NCBI GenBank assembly: GCA_916048095.2
Contig: OU696581.1
Span: forward strand, 3,886,945-3,950,944
Direction: 5' to 3'
DNA length: 64,000 nt
Source: Sacculina carcini
Taxonomy: Eukaryota; Arthropoda; Thecostraca; Sacculinidae
Part shown: one piece after another, positions 26,917 through 40,864 of the stretch
Numbering within the stretch: the stretch's first letter is position 1
Layout of the letters: each line of letters starts with the position of its first letter
Notes under the pieces: model-generated
The model's input: only the letters and a program-made list of their open reading frames with translations
Database searches by the model: none
Told to the model about the DNA's origin: nothing
Made by a program: the position numbers and the translations under genes

Positions 26917-29900
26917 TGTGTGTGTGTGTGTTCGACACTCCTTGGTCCATTTTCTATCAGCTATTATTCGGCCACCACTCAGCCTACCCGCTAACAATTT
27001 ATACCATCACGTTGGAAATTTTCTTGTCTACACTTTAGATTAAATTTTAAATTTCAAAAATGAAATCAAAAAAAGTTATAGCGGTGAAAAGACAAAATGA
27101 ACCCTGAAAAATGCGAAAATTGTGGTCAATGCTCTGCCATCTACTCCTCATAAACCAGAAATGGTACAGCCAAACAGATTATACCACTGTGTAGAGAATT
27201 TTCTGTTCTACAAGATAAGTTATAATTCATATCCAAAAATAGAACATAAAAGATGTAAACATGACAAAATTTCAATCTATATTCAAAATTATATTTATAC
27301 TCCACGCGTCCGATTTTCTATACTTTTTTCTCTATGTATCAAAAACTAATTATCACACAACTAAATAAATAATACCATCATGCTGGGAATTTTGTTTGCT
27401 ACAACACGGTATAATTTTTAATTTTCCAAAGTGTATTAAAAAAAAGTTACGGCGGTGTGAAGTCAAAATGACAAAGTCAAAAATGCAAAATTAGCACTGG
27501 AAACCGTGAATGTTTTGGTAAATATTCCCCTATCTATTCCTCATAAACCAGCAATGGTACAGCTATAAAAATTATACTATTGTGTAGATATTTTTGTGTT
27601 CTACAAGAAAAGTTATAATTTATACCCACAAATGATACAAAAAATGTGTAAAATTGGCAAAATTGTCAAATACATCCAAAATTACACTTGATCACCGGGC
27701 GCCTAAATTAATTCATTTTTCTACCTATTTCTCAGGAACTATTTGTCACACATTAAAATAAATTATATCATCGTGCTGGAAATTGTATTTTTTAAAATGC
27801 GGTATAATTCTTAATTTTCCAAAGTGTATCTGAAGGAAGTGACGGCGGTGTAAAGTCAAAAGGACATATTGCCAATTTGACAGCTATTATGCGCACTTGC
27901 GATTACACAGGAATATACTACTGTGTAGAGAATTTTGTGTTCTACAAGAAAAGGTGTAATTTATACCCACAAATGATACAAAAAACGTGTAAAATTGGCA
28001 AAATTCTCAAATACATCCAAAATTACACTTGAACACCGGGTGACTACAATTTATTCATTTTTATACCCATTTCTCAGGAACTATTTGTCATACATTAAAA
28101 TTAATTATACCATCGTGCTAGAAATTTTGTTTCCTACAGTACGGTATAATTATTAATTTTCCAAAGTGTATCTGAAGGAAGTTACGCCGGTGTAAAGTCA
28201 AAATGTCATGTTGCCAATTTGACAGCTATTATGCGTACTTGCGATTACACATGAATATACACTGATTAAATTTCACTGAAGTCCAATCACAATTTACGCA
28301 CTTGCGATTACACAGGAATATACTACTGTGTAGAGAATTTTGTGTTCTACAAGATAAGCTATAATTTATACCCACAAATGATACAAAAAACGTGTAAAAT
28401 TCCGATTTTCTATACTTTTTTCTCTATGTATCAAAAACTAAGTATCACACAACTAAATAAATAATACCATCATGCTGGGAATTTTGTTTGCTACAACACG
28501 GTATAATTTTTAATTTTCCAAAGTGTATTAAAAAAAAGTTACGGCGGTGTGAAGTCAAAATGACAAAGTCAAAAATGCAAAATTAGCACTGGAAACCGTG
28601 AATGTTTTGGTAAATATTCCCCTATCTATTCCTCATAAACCAGCAATGGTACAGCTATAAAAATTATACTATTGTGTAGATAATTTTGTGTTCTACAAGA
28701 AAAGTTATAATTTATACCCACAAATGATACAAAAAATGTGTAAAATTGGCAAAATTGTCAAATACATCCAAAATTACACTTGATCACCGGGCGCCTAAAT
28801 TAATTCATTTTTCTACCTATTTCTCAGGAACTATTTGTCACACATTAAAATAAATTATATCATCGTGCTGGAAATTGTATTTTTTAAAATGCGGTATAAT
28901 TCTTAATTTTCCAAAGTGTATCTGAAGGAAGTGACGGCGGTGTAAAGTCAAAAGGACATATTGCCAATTTGACAGCTATTATGCGCACTTGCGATTACAC
29001 AGGAATATACTACTGTGTAGAGAATTTTGTGTTCTACAAGAAAAGGTGTAATTTATACCCACAAATGATACAAAAAACGTGTAAAATTGGCAAAATTCTC
29101 AAATACATCCAAAATTACACTTGAACACCGGGTGACTACAATTTATTCATTTTTATACCCATTTCTCAGGAACTATTTGTCATACATTAAAATTAATTAT
29201 ACCATCGTGCTAGAAATTTTGTTTCCTACAGTACGGTATAATTATTAATTTTCCAAAGTGTATCTGAAGGAAGTTACGGCGGTGTAAAGTCAAAATGTCA
29301 TGTTGCCAATTTGACAGCTATTATGCGTACTTGCGATTACACATGAATATACACTGATTAAATTTCACTGAAGTCCAATCACAATTTACGCACTTGCGAT
29401 TACACAGGAATATACTACTGTGTAGAGAATTTTGTGTTCTACAAGATAAGCTATAATTTATACCCACAAATGATACAAAAAACGTGTAAAATTGGCAAAA
29501 TTCTCAAATACATCCAAAATTACACTTGAACACCGGGCGACTAAAATTAATTCATTTTTCTACTATTTCTCAGTAACTATTTGTTACACATAAAAATAAA
29601 TTATACCATCGTTCTAGAAATCTTTTCTTCTACAATACGGTATAATTTGTAATTTTCCAAAGGGTATCTGAAGGAAGTTACGGCGGTGTAAAGTCAAAAG
29701 GACATATTGCCAATTTGACAGCTATTATGCGCACTTGCGATTACACAGGAATATACACCGATTAAATTTCACTGAAGCCCAATCACAATTAAGAATGCAT
29801 CATATTATCTCCAAGCATGGATGGTGTGGTTTTATTGCGTACAGTTTAATTAATGCTACACTCTACTGAATATAAAGGCTTTATTGTCCTCAATAACGTT

Positions 29901-32526
29901 CCGCACGACGGGCGGGTAAAATGCTATTGGGAACAAAGTAAACTACTGAATTTAACTGTGTAATTTAATTGGTTTGATTTCAAGTTGCATAAGCATAAGT
30001 TGCATAAGGATATGGGTTGCAATATCATGTAATGCCAACTTATGCTGTTTTAGCGGAAGCATTAACCTGGAATTATAGAGATGACAGAAGGTTGCATTGT
30101 TTTGATAGTGTTGTGGAAAAACATGTTTTCTAAATTGAAACATAAATTTCACATTTAGACTTTTAGATTAGCTATAACTTTCCTGTGGGTTTGTTTTTCT
30201 TTTTCAATTTGCACTAATTTTTTTATGAATTGAATATTAATTATATTTTATGAACTGTTCCGCACGACGGGCGAATTAAATGTATCTATAAAGAGTGGGT
30301 TTAAATGATAGCGAGGTATATGATATTTTGCTAGCAGTAAATATTCTAGCGATAAAAGTAGAATAGCTCTTAAGCAAATGATTTTGGAGAATGATGTGAA
30401 CCTTTAAATATATTTTGCGATCTGATGATATATGTATTAGGAATAATACGTAGCAGAATATAGATTGCATAATATAATATCGGCTGTAATATCAAGGGCT
30501 GCATTATCGATGTAATCCAAAAAATAACAACTGTATGAATATGATGCATTAGTGGAAGCATTAACCGGGAATTATGAGATAATATGATAATGGTGTAAAA
30601 TTATATCGCATTATGCAACAAATGTGAATTTAGCTACCTTACAGTTTGGTCCCGATACTATATTGGCGGGTTGAGAGAAAAGTATTGGTGGGCCGCGTGT
30701 TTGGGACCCCTGGGGTAGATAATCTCAGTCTTCTGATTACAAATTATGATCGCATCAGTATATTTTGTGATCACAAACTAATAAGTTAAATCACCTCAGA
30801 CTAGGCTGAGAGCGGTCAAGATTGAATGGTTGGGTTGGGTTGGGTAGGTTTGACTCAGGTTATATTGGGTTTTAATGATAGCGGAAAATAAATAAATTTT
30901 AACAATAAATATTATAGCGGTAAAAGTGAAATAGTACTTAAGCAAATGATATTGGGGAATGATGTTAAGTAATAAATATAGTTTGGAAACATTCTGATGA
31001 AAAGATTTCATCATCTTTCATTGTTTGTTTCGTGTTTGTGTTCTGAATTATACCACACGACGGGCAGATTTATATATCAGGCGGGTTGAGGGATAATATT
31101 TGTCAAAATAAGAACAAAAATATTCACATTTAGACTTCTCTATTGGTTAAGATATTTATAGGTTACATTTTTTGCTTTTCAATTTGTATTCATTATATTT
31201 TATGGATTTGATATGAATTTAATTTATGAATTGTTCCGCACGACGGGTGGGTTTAAAAAAGTGTTTTTAGATCATTTTTTCAAATGGTTCATTTAAAAAA
31301 AGGTTTTTTTTTATAAAAATAAAAATGTTCCGCGGGCAGCAACTATAGACAATAGAACGTTCAATTTACCCTGTAGAATTAATCCATACACAAAACCAAT
31401 GGATTTGACTTCAAGATGCAGAACGGATCGTGTTCGAGTTCTGAATTATTCAGCACGACGGGCGGGTTTAAAAATGACTCAGGCGGACTGAGGGGAAATA
31501 TTGTGTCGAAATAAAAATAATTAAACTTATAATTTTCAATTGATTAATATTTTTATGAGTGTACCCTATTTCATTTTTATTTTTCCATATTTTTTATGAA
31601 TTGAATATGAATTTCATGTTATGAATTGCTCCGCACAACTGGCGGGTTTTAATGCTATATATATACATAAAGAAGAAATTATCTGTCTGTCTGTGTATGT
31701 ATGCTTGAATATGAGGTGACATAAATGCGCTGGCTCATGGTTCGCTGGTTCAATTATCAGGGGCTTCAAACGCAAACGAAGCGATGGCTCATTTTTATGA
31801 AATAAAAATGTCCCGCGGGCAGCAATAAAACGTTCAATTTCACCGTATAGAATGAATTCATATACAAAACTAATGGATTTGACTTCAAGAACCAGAACGG
31901 ATGGTGTTCGAGTTCTGAATTTCTCCTCACGTCGGGCGGGTTTAAATATGAGGCGGGTTGAGTGAAAATATTTTGTCAAAATAAAATTAAAAATAATGAA
32001 ATTTAGACTTTTTAATTGATTAAGGTCTTCATGAGTTTGCCTTATTTATTTTTAATTTGCAATATTTTTATGAATTGTTCCGCACAACGGGCGGGTTTTA
32101 ATGCGGTTTTAATGCTATATATATACATAAAGAAGAAATTATCTGTCTGTCTGTGTATGTATGCTTGAATATGAGGTGACATAATTGCGCTGGTTCATGG
32201 TTCGCTGGTTCAATGATCAGGGGCTTCAAACGCAAACGAAGCGATGGCTCATTTTTATGAAATAAAAATGTCCCGCGGGCAGCAATAAAACGTTCAATTT
32301 CACCGTGTAGAATGAATTCATATACAAAACTAATGGATTTGACTTCAAGAACCAGAACGGATGGTGTTCGAGTTCTGAATTATTCCGCACGTCGGCCGGG
32401 TTTAAATATGAGGCGGGCTGAGTGAAAATATTTTGCTATATATATACATAAAGAAGAAATTATCTGTCTGTCTGTGTATGTATGCTTGAATATGAGGTGA
32501 CATAATTGCGCAGGTCCAATGGTATA
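26859..32526 (+). repeat. Composite Helitron-like unit U4 (5.7 kb)
   Basis: Same architecture as U3 with two higher-order repeats (27310-28401 and 28402-29493), the tail block and the type-B cassette. The ggtata at its end joins a further type-B start instead of a type-A start. Confidence 0.75.
27310..29493 (+). repeat. 1,092-bp higher-order repeat, two copies in U4
   Basis: Copy junctions fall at the same base as in U1 and U3, immediately after gtgtaaaatt. Confidence 0.85.
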
Positions 32527-34171
32527 TATATACATAAAGAAGAAATTATCTGTCTGTCTGTGTGTGTATGCTTGAATATGAGGTGACATAATTGCGCGGG
32601 TTCATAGTTCGCTGGTTCAATGACCAGGGGCTTCAAACGCAAACGAAGCAATGGCTCATTTTTATGAAATAAAAATGTCCCGCGGGCATTTAGACTTTTC
32701 TATTGGTCAAGATATTTATAGCTTACATTTTTTGCTTTTCAATTTGTATTCATTATATTTTATGGATTTGATATGAATTTTATTGTATGAATTGTTCCGC
32801 ACGACGGGTGGGTTTAAAAAAAGTGTTTTTAGTTCATTTTTTCAAATGGTTCATGATTTGCTTGATTGTATGAATTGCTCCGCACAACGGGCGGGTATTA
32901 ATGTCATATATATACATAAAGAAGAAATTATCTGTCTGTCTGTGTATGTATGCTTGAATATGAGGTGACATAATTGCGCAGGTTCAATGGTATATATATA
33001 CATAAAGAAGAAATTATCTGTCTGTCTGTGTATGTATGCTTGAATATGAGGTGACATAATTGCGCGGGTTCAATGGTATAGATCAGGGGCTTAATTGTTC
33101 CGCACGACGGGCGGATAAAATGCTACTGGGAACAAAGTAAACTACTGAATTATTGTACCATATAGAACCATTAAAAAAAACCATTATTATATAATAAAGA
33201 ACCATTTGAATATTAGTTAGTTAGTTGTCATTAGTTGGTTTATATATAAAGAACCATTGGTGTTGGGGCTTAATTGTTCCGCACGACGGGCGGGTTTAAA
33301 TATGAGGCTGTTCGAGGGAAAATGTTAAATGTTTTGCTTTTTAATTTGTATTCAGTTTATTTTATGGATTGAATATGCATTTTATTTTATGGATTGAATA
33401 TGCATTTTATTTTATAAATTGTTCAGCACGACGGGCGGGTTTAAATATGAGACGGGCTGAAGGAAAATATGTTGTCAAAAAATATAATTGAATTTAGACT
33501 TTTCAATTGAGTAAGATTTTAATGAGTATATCTGTTTTCTTTTTAAATTTGCAATATGTTTATGAATTGAATATGAATTTCATCTTATGAATTGCTCCGC
33601 ACAACTGGCGGGTTTCAATGCTAGACGGTGATATCAAGTTATTAAAATATTTTGTAAACATTATGATGAAAAAGTGTAGTCATTTTTCATTGTTTCGTGT
33701 CTGAGTTCTGAATTATTCAGCACGACGGGCATGTATAAATATGAGGCGGTTTAGGCAAACTATTTTGTGAAAATAAATATGAAAATATAGAAATTTAGAC
33801 TTTTGTATGGGTTTACTCAACTCTTTTTTAATTCATATTCCTTCTCTCTCATGAATTGAATACAAATTTAATAGTATGAACGGTTTCGCACGACGGGCGG
33901 GTTTACATGCTAGGATTTTCATTGTTTGTTACGTGTTTGTGTTCTGAATTATTCCGCACAATGGGTTGGTTTATATATGAGGCGGTCTGAGGGAAAATAT
34001 TATGTCAAAATAAAAATAAAAATATTAACACTTGGACTTTTCTATTGAGTAAGACACTGATGAGTTTTCATTTTCTTTTTTAATTTGGAATATTTTTATG
34101 AATATGAATTATTATTAATATTAATTCCATTTTATGAATTTCTCCGCACAACGGGCGGGTTTTAATGCTAG
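32527..34171 (+). repeat. 1,645-bp tandem duplication, first copy
   Basis: Begins with a type-B 5' end and finishes with hairpin plus CTAG (34168-34171). It holds several short units with cgcacgacgggcgggt motifs. The second copy follows directly. Confidence 0.85.
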
Positions 34172-35816
34172 TATATACATAAAGAAGAAATTATCTGTCT
34201 GTCTGTGTGTGTATGCTTGAATATGAGGTGACATAATTGCGCGGGTTCATAGTTCGCTGGTTCAATGACCAGGGGCTTCAAACGCAAACGAAGCAATGGC
34301 TCATTTTTATGAAATAAAAATGTCCCGCGGGCATTTAGACTTTTCTATTGGTCAAGATATTTATAGCTTACATTTTTTGCTTTTCAATTTGTATTCATTA
34401 TATTTTATGGATTTGATATGAATTTTATTGTATGAATTGTTCCGCACGACGGGTGGGTTTAAAAAAAGTGTTTTTAGTTCATTTTTTCAAATGGTTCATG
34501 ATTTGCTTGATTGTATGAATTGCTCCGCACAACGGGCGGGTATTAATGTCATATATATACATAAAGAAGAAATTATCTGTCTGTCTGTGTATGTATGCTT
34601 GAATATGAGGTGACATAATTGCGCAGGTTCAATGGTATATATATACATAAAGAAGAAATTATCTGTCTGTCTGTGTATGTATGCTTGAATATGAGGTGAC
34701 ATAATTGCGCGGGTTCAATGGTATAGATCAGGGGCTTAATTGTTCCGCACGACGGGCGGATAAAATGCTACTGGGAACAAAGTAAACTACTGAATTATTG
34801 TACCATATAGAACCATTAAAAAAAACCATTATTATATAATAAAGAACCATTTGAATATTAGTTAGTTAGTTGTCATTAGTTGGTTTATATATAAAGAACC
34901 ATTGGTGTTGGGGCTTAATTGTTCCGCACGACGGGCGGGTTTAAATATGAGGCTGTTCGAGGGAAAATGTTAAATGTTTTGCTTTTTAATTTGTATTCAG
35001 TTTATTTTATGGATTGAATATGCATTTTATTTTATGGATTGAATATGCATTTTATTTTATAAATTGTTCAGCACGACGGGCGGGTTTAAATATGAGACGG
35101 GCTGAAGGAAAATATGTTGTCAAAAAATATAATTGAATTTAGACTTTTCAATTGAGTAAGATTTTAATGAGTATATCTGTTTTCTTTTTAAATTTGCAAT
35201 ATGTTTATGAATTGAATATGAATTTCATCTTATGAATTGCTCCGCACAACTGGCGGGTTTCAATGCTAGACGGTGATATCAAGTTATTAAAATATTTTGT
35301 AAACATTATGATGAAAAAGTGTAGTCATTTTTCATTGTTTCGTGTCTGAGTTCTGAATTATTCAGCACGACGGGCATGTATAAATATGAGGCGGTTTAGG
35401 CAAACTATTTTGTGAAAATAAATATGAAAATATAGAAATTTAGACTTTTGTATGGGTTTACTCAACTCTTTTTTAATTCATATTCCTTCTCTCTCATGAA
35501 TTGAATACAAATTTAATAGTATGAACGGTTTCGCACGACGGGCGGGTTTACATGCTAGGATTTTCATTGTTTGTTACGTGTTTGTGTTCTGAATTATTCC
35601 GCACAATGGGTTGGTTTATATATGAGGCGGTCTGAGGGAAAATATTATGTCAAAATAAAAATAAAAATATTAACACTTGGACTTTTCTATTGAGTAAGAC
35701 ACTGATGAGTTTTCATTTTCTTTTTTAATTTGGAATATTTTTATGAATATGAATTATTATTAATATTAATTCCATTTTATGAATTCCTCCGCACAACGGG
35801 CGGGTTTTAATGCTAG
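34172..35816 (+). repeat. 1,645-bp tandem duplication, second copy
   Basis: Near-identical to 32527-34171; one difference seen is gaattcctcc (about 35780) against gaatttctcc (about 34138). It ends with CTAG at 35813-35816, directly against the next type-A 5' end. Confidence 0.85.
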
Positions 35817-38517
35817 TATATATATAAAAGAGATCCTCTGTGTGTGTGTGTGTGTGTGTCTGTGTGTGTGTCTGTGTGTCTGTTCAACCCTCCTTGGTCC
35901 ATTTTATATCAGCTATTATTTGGCCACCACTTGGCCTACCCGCTTAAAATTTATACCATCACGCTGGAAATTTTCTTGTCTACACTTCAGATTAAATTTT
36001 AAATTTCAAAAATGAAATCAGAAAAAGTTATAGCGGTAAAAAGACAAAATGAACCCTGAAAAATGCGAAAATTTTGGTCAATTTTCTGAAGACTACTCCT
36101 CCTAAACCAGCAATGGTACAACTATATAAATTATACCACTGTGTAGAAAATTTTATCTACTACTCAACAAATTAAAATTTTTACCCAAAAATTAAATATA
36201 AAACATGTAAAATGGAAGAAAAATCAATCTACATTCAAAATTTTATTTAAACTCCACGCGTCCGATTTTCTATACTTTTTTCTCTATTTCTCAAAAACTA
36301 ATAATCACACATCTAAATAAATAATACCATCATGCTGGGAATTTTGTTTGCTACAGCACGGTATAAATTGTAACTTTCCAAAGTGTATTAAAAAAAAGTT
36401 ACGGCGGTGTGAAGTGCATATGACAAAAATGCAAAAAGGCAAAATTAGCACAAAAAACGTGAATATTTTGGTCAATATTCCGCTATCTATTCCTCATAAA
36501 CCAGCAATGGTACAGCTATAAAAATTATACTATTGTGTAGATAATTTTGTGTCCTACAAGAAAAGTTATAATTTATACCCACAAATGATACAAAAAACGT
36601 GTACAATTGGCAAAATTCTCAAATACATCCAAAATTACACTTGAACACCGGGTGATTAAAATTAATTCATTTTTCTACCCATTTCTCAGGAACTATTTGT
36701 CACACATTACAATAAATTATACCATCGTGCTAGAAATTTTGATTTCTACAATACGGTATAATTTTTAATTTTCCAAAGTGTATCTAAAGGAAGTTACGGC
36801 GGTGTAAAGTCAAAAGGACATATTGCCAATTTGACAGCTATTATGCGCACTTGCGATTACACAGGAATATACTACTGTGTAGATAATTTTGTGTTCTACA
36901 AGATGAGTTATAATTTATACCCACAAATGATACAAAACACGTGTAAAATTGTCAAAATTCTCAAATTCATCCAAAATTACACTTGAACACCGGGTGACTA
37001 AAATTAATTCATTTTTCTACCCATTTCTCAAAAACTAATTGTCACAAATTAAAATGAATTATACCATCGTGCTAGAGATTTTGTTTTCTACAATACGGTA
37101 GAGTTTTTAATTTTCCAAAGTGTATCTGAAGGAAGTTACGGCGGTGTAAAGTCAAAATGTCATGTTGCCAATTTGACAGCTATTATGCGCACTTGCGATT
37201 ACACAGGAATATACACCGATTAATTTCACTGAAGTCCAATCACAATTTACGCACTTGCGATTACACAGGAATATACTACTGTGTAGATATTTTTGTGTTC
37301 TACAAGATAAGCTATAATTTAAACCCACAAATGATACAAAAAAACGTGTAAAATTGGCAAAATTCTCAAATACATCCAAAATTACACTTGAACACCGGGC
37401 GACTAAAATTAATTTATTTTTCTACTATTTCATAGTAACTATTTGTTATACATAAAAATAAATTATACCATCGTGCTAGAAATTTTGTTTTCTACAATAC
37501 GGTATAATTTGTAATTTTCCAAAGTGTATCTGAAGGACGTTACGGGGGTGTAAAATCAAACGGACATATTGCCAATTTGACAGCTATTATGCGCACTTGC
37601 GATTACACAGGAATATATTACTGTGTAGATAATTTTGTGTTCTACAAGATAAGTTATAATTTATACCCACAAATGATACAAAAAACGTGTAAAATTGGCA
37701 AAATTCGCAAATACATCCAAAATTACACTTGAACAACGGGCGACTAAAATTAATTCATTTTTCTACTATTTTTCAGTAACTATTTGTTATACATGAAAAT
37801 AAATTATACCATCGTGCTAGAAATTTTTTTTTCTACAATACGGTATAATTTTTAATTTTCCAAAGTGTATCTAAAGGAAGTTACGGCGATGTAAAGTCAA
37901 AATGTCATGTTGCCAATTTGACAGCTATTATGCGCACTTGCGATTACACATGAATATACACTGATTTAATTTCACTGAAGTCCAATCACAATTTACGCAC
38001 TTGCGATTACACAGGAATATACTACTGTGTAGAAAATTTTGTGTTCTACAATATAAGCTATAATTTATACCCACAAATGGTACAAAAAACGTGTAAAATT
38101 GGCAAAATTCTCAAATACATCCAAAATTACACTTGAACACCGGGCGACTAAAATTAATTTATTTTTCTACTATTTCATAGTAACTATTTGTTATACATAA
38201 AAATAAATTATACCATCGTGCTAGAAATCTTGTTTTCTACAATGCGGTATAATTTGTAATTTTCCAAAGGGTATCTGAAGGAAGTTACGGCGGTGTAAAG
38301 TCAAAAGGACATATTGCCAATTTGACAGCTATTATGCGCACTTGCGATTACACAGGAATATACACCGATTAAATTTCACTGAAGCCCAATCACAATTAAG
38401 AATGCATCATATTATCTCCAAGCATGGATGGTGTGGTTTTTTTGCGTACAGTTTAATTATTGCTACACTATACTGAATAGAAAGTCTTTATTGTCCTCAA
38501 TATTTACACATCAAATG
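35817..38517 (+). repeat. Type-A unit U5, diverged, monomeric body
   Basis: Starts tatatatataaaagagatcc (terminal TC lost or changed) with a (tg)n tract, then five diverged ~340-400 bp monomers. Their shared gacagctattatgcgc lies near 36834, 37179, 37580, 37920 and 38328. No 1,092-bp homogenised repeat is present, so this looks like an ancestral arrangement of the U1-U4 body. Confidence 0.7.
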
Positions 38518-40864
38518 TTCCGCACGACGGGCGGGTAAAATGCTACTTGGAACAAAGTAAGCTACTGAATTTTACTGTGTAATTTAATTGGTTTAACTTC
38601 AAGTTGCATACGCTTAAGTTGCATAAGGATACGGGTTGTAATATCATGCAATGCCAAGTATATGCATATGCTGTTTTAGAGGAAGCATTAATCTGGAATT
38701 ATAGAGATGTTTCATTGTTTTGATAGTGTTACACCTCTGAATTACTACACACGAAGGACGGGTGTGAATTTGAGTAGTGTTGAGGGAAAAACATCGTCAA
38801 TAATTAAAACAAGAATTTACAAATTTGACTTTTCTATTGGTCGTTTTTCATCAATTTTCTTTGTGTTTGTTTCGTGTTTGAGTTCTGAATTATTCCGCAC
38901 GACGGGCAGCTTTAAATATGAGGCGGGTTGTGGAAAAACATGTTTTCTAAATTGAAACATAAATTTTACATTTAGACTTTTATATTAGCTAAAACTTTCC
39001 TGTGGGTTTGTTTTTCTTTTTCAATTTGCACTAATTTTTTTATGAATTGAATATTAATTATATTTTATAAACTGTTCCGCACGACGGGCGAATTAAATGT
39101 ATCTATAAAGAGTGGGTTTAAATGATAGCGAGGTATATGATATTTTGCTAGCAGTAAATATTCTAGCGATAAAAGTAGGATAGCTCTTAAGCAAATGATT
39201 TTGGAGAATGATGTGAACCTTTAAATATACTTTGCGATCTGATGATATATGTATTAGGAATAATACGTAGCAGAATATAGATTGCATAATATAATATCGG
39301 CTGTAATATCAAGGGCTGTAATATCGGTGTAATCCAAAAAATAACAACTGTATGAATATGATGCATTAGTGGAAGCATTAACCGGGAATTATGAGATAAT
39401 ATGATAATGGTGTATAATTATATCGCAATATGCAACAAATGTGAATTTAGCTGCCTTACAGTTTGGTCCCGATACTATATTGGCGGGTTGAGAGAAAAGT
39501 ATTGGTGGGCCGCGTGTTTGGGACCCCTGGGGTAGATAATCTCAGTCTTCTGATTACAAATTATGATCGCATCAGTATATTTTGTGATCACAAACTAATA
39601 AGTTAAATCACCTCAGACTAGGCTGAGAGCGGTCAAGATTGGATGATTGGGTTGGGTTGGGTAGGTTTGACTCAGGTTATATTGGGTTTTAATGATAGCG
39701 GAAAATATATAAATTTTAACAATAAATATTATAGCGGAAAAAGTGAAATAGTACTTAAGCAAATGATATTGGGGAATGATGTTAAGTATAGAATGATATA
39801 ATTAAGAATTATAATAATTATATAATAATTATAATAATTATATATATAATAGTTATATATATAAATATTTATATATATAAATATTTATATATATAAATAT
39901 TTATATATATAATAATTATTATATTATATAATAATTATAATTATAATAAGATAATAATTAAGAATGATGTTAATATATATAGTTTGGAAACATTCTGATG
40001 AAAAAATTTCATCATCTTTCATTGTTTGTTTCGTGTTTGTGTTCTGAATTATACCACACGACGGGCAGATTTATATATCAGGCGGGTTGAGGGATAACAT
40101 TTGTCAAAATAAGAACAAAAATATTCACATTTAGACTTTTCTATTGGTTAAGATATTTATAGGTTACATTTTTTGGTTTTCAATTTGTATTCATTATATT
40201 TTATGGATTTGATATGAATTTTATTGTATGAATTGTTCCGCACGACCGGCGGGTTTAAAAAAGTGTTTTTAGTTCATTTTTTCAAATGGTTCATTTAAAA
40301 AAATGAAATTTTTTTTAAAATAAAAATGTTCCGCGGGCAGCAACTATAGACAATAGAACGTTCAATTTCCCCTGTAGAATTAATCCATACACAAAACCAA
40401 TGGATTTGACTTCAAATATGATTTTCATTGTATGAATTGTTCCGCACGACGGGCGGGTTTAAAAAAAGTGTTTCCATTTTTTAGTTCATTTTTTCAAATG
40501 TTTCATTTAAAACAAGGTATTTTTTTTAAATAAAAAGGCTCCGCGGGCAGCAACTATAGACAATAGAACGTTCAATTTCCCCTGTAGAATTAATACATAC
40601 ACAAAACCAATGGATTTGACTTCAAAGATCCAGAACGGATCGTGTTCGAGCTCTGATTTATTCAGCACGACGGGCGGGTTTAAAAATGACTCAGGCGGAC
40701 CGAGGGGAAATATTTTGTCGAAATAAAAATAATTAAACTTAGAATTTTCAATTGATTATTATTTCTATGAGTTTACCCTAATTCATTTTTAATTTTCCAT
40801 TTTTTATGAATTGAATATGAATTTCATGTTATGAATTGCTCCGCACAACGGGCGGGTTTTAATG
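38518..40864 (+). repeat. Tail block of U5, diverged
   Basis: Matches the tail block of U1-U4 with more substitutions. It has two extra pieces: a palindromic AT-only insertion around 39790-39975, and a duplicated hairpin-ended segment around 40430-40560. Confidence 0.65.

Noticed and set aside
20077..27038. 66-codon frames with alternating Cys-Val runs as cysteine-rich peptides
   Set aside because: They are translations of the (tg)n microsatellite next to the type-A 5' end.
11049..27349. A 75-codon frame repeated at 11049, 15847, 20361 and 27122, and other small frames repeated across U1-U4, as a gene family
   Set aside because: They are conserved only because the whole DNA unit is duplicated. 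Composition is AT-driven, there are no domains, and the diverged units (7627, 35817, 63592) do not keep the frames.
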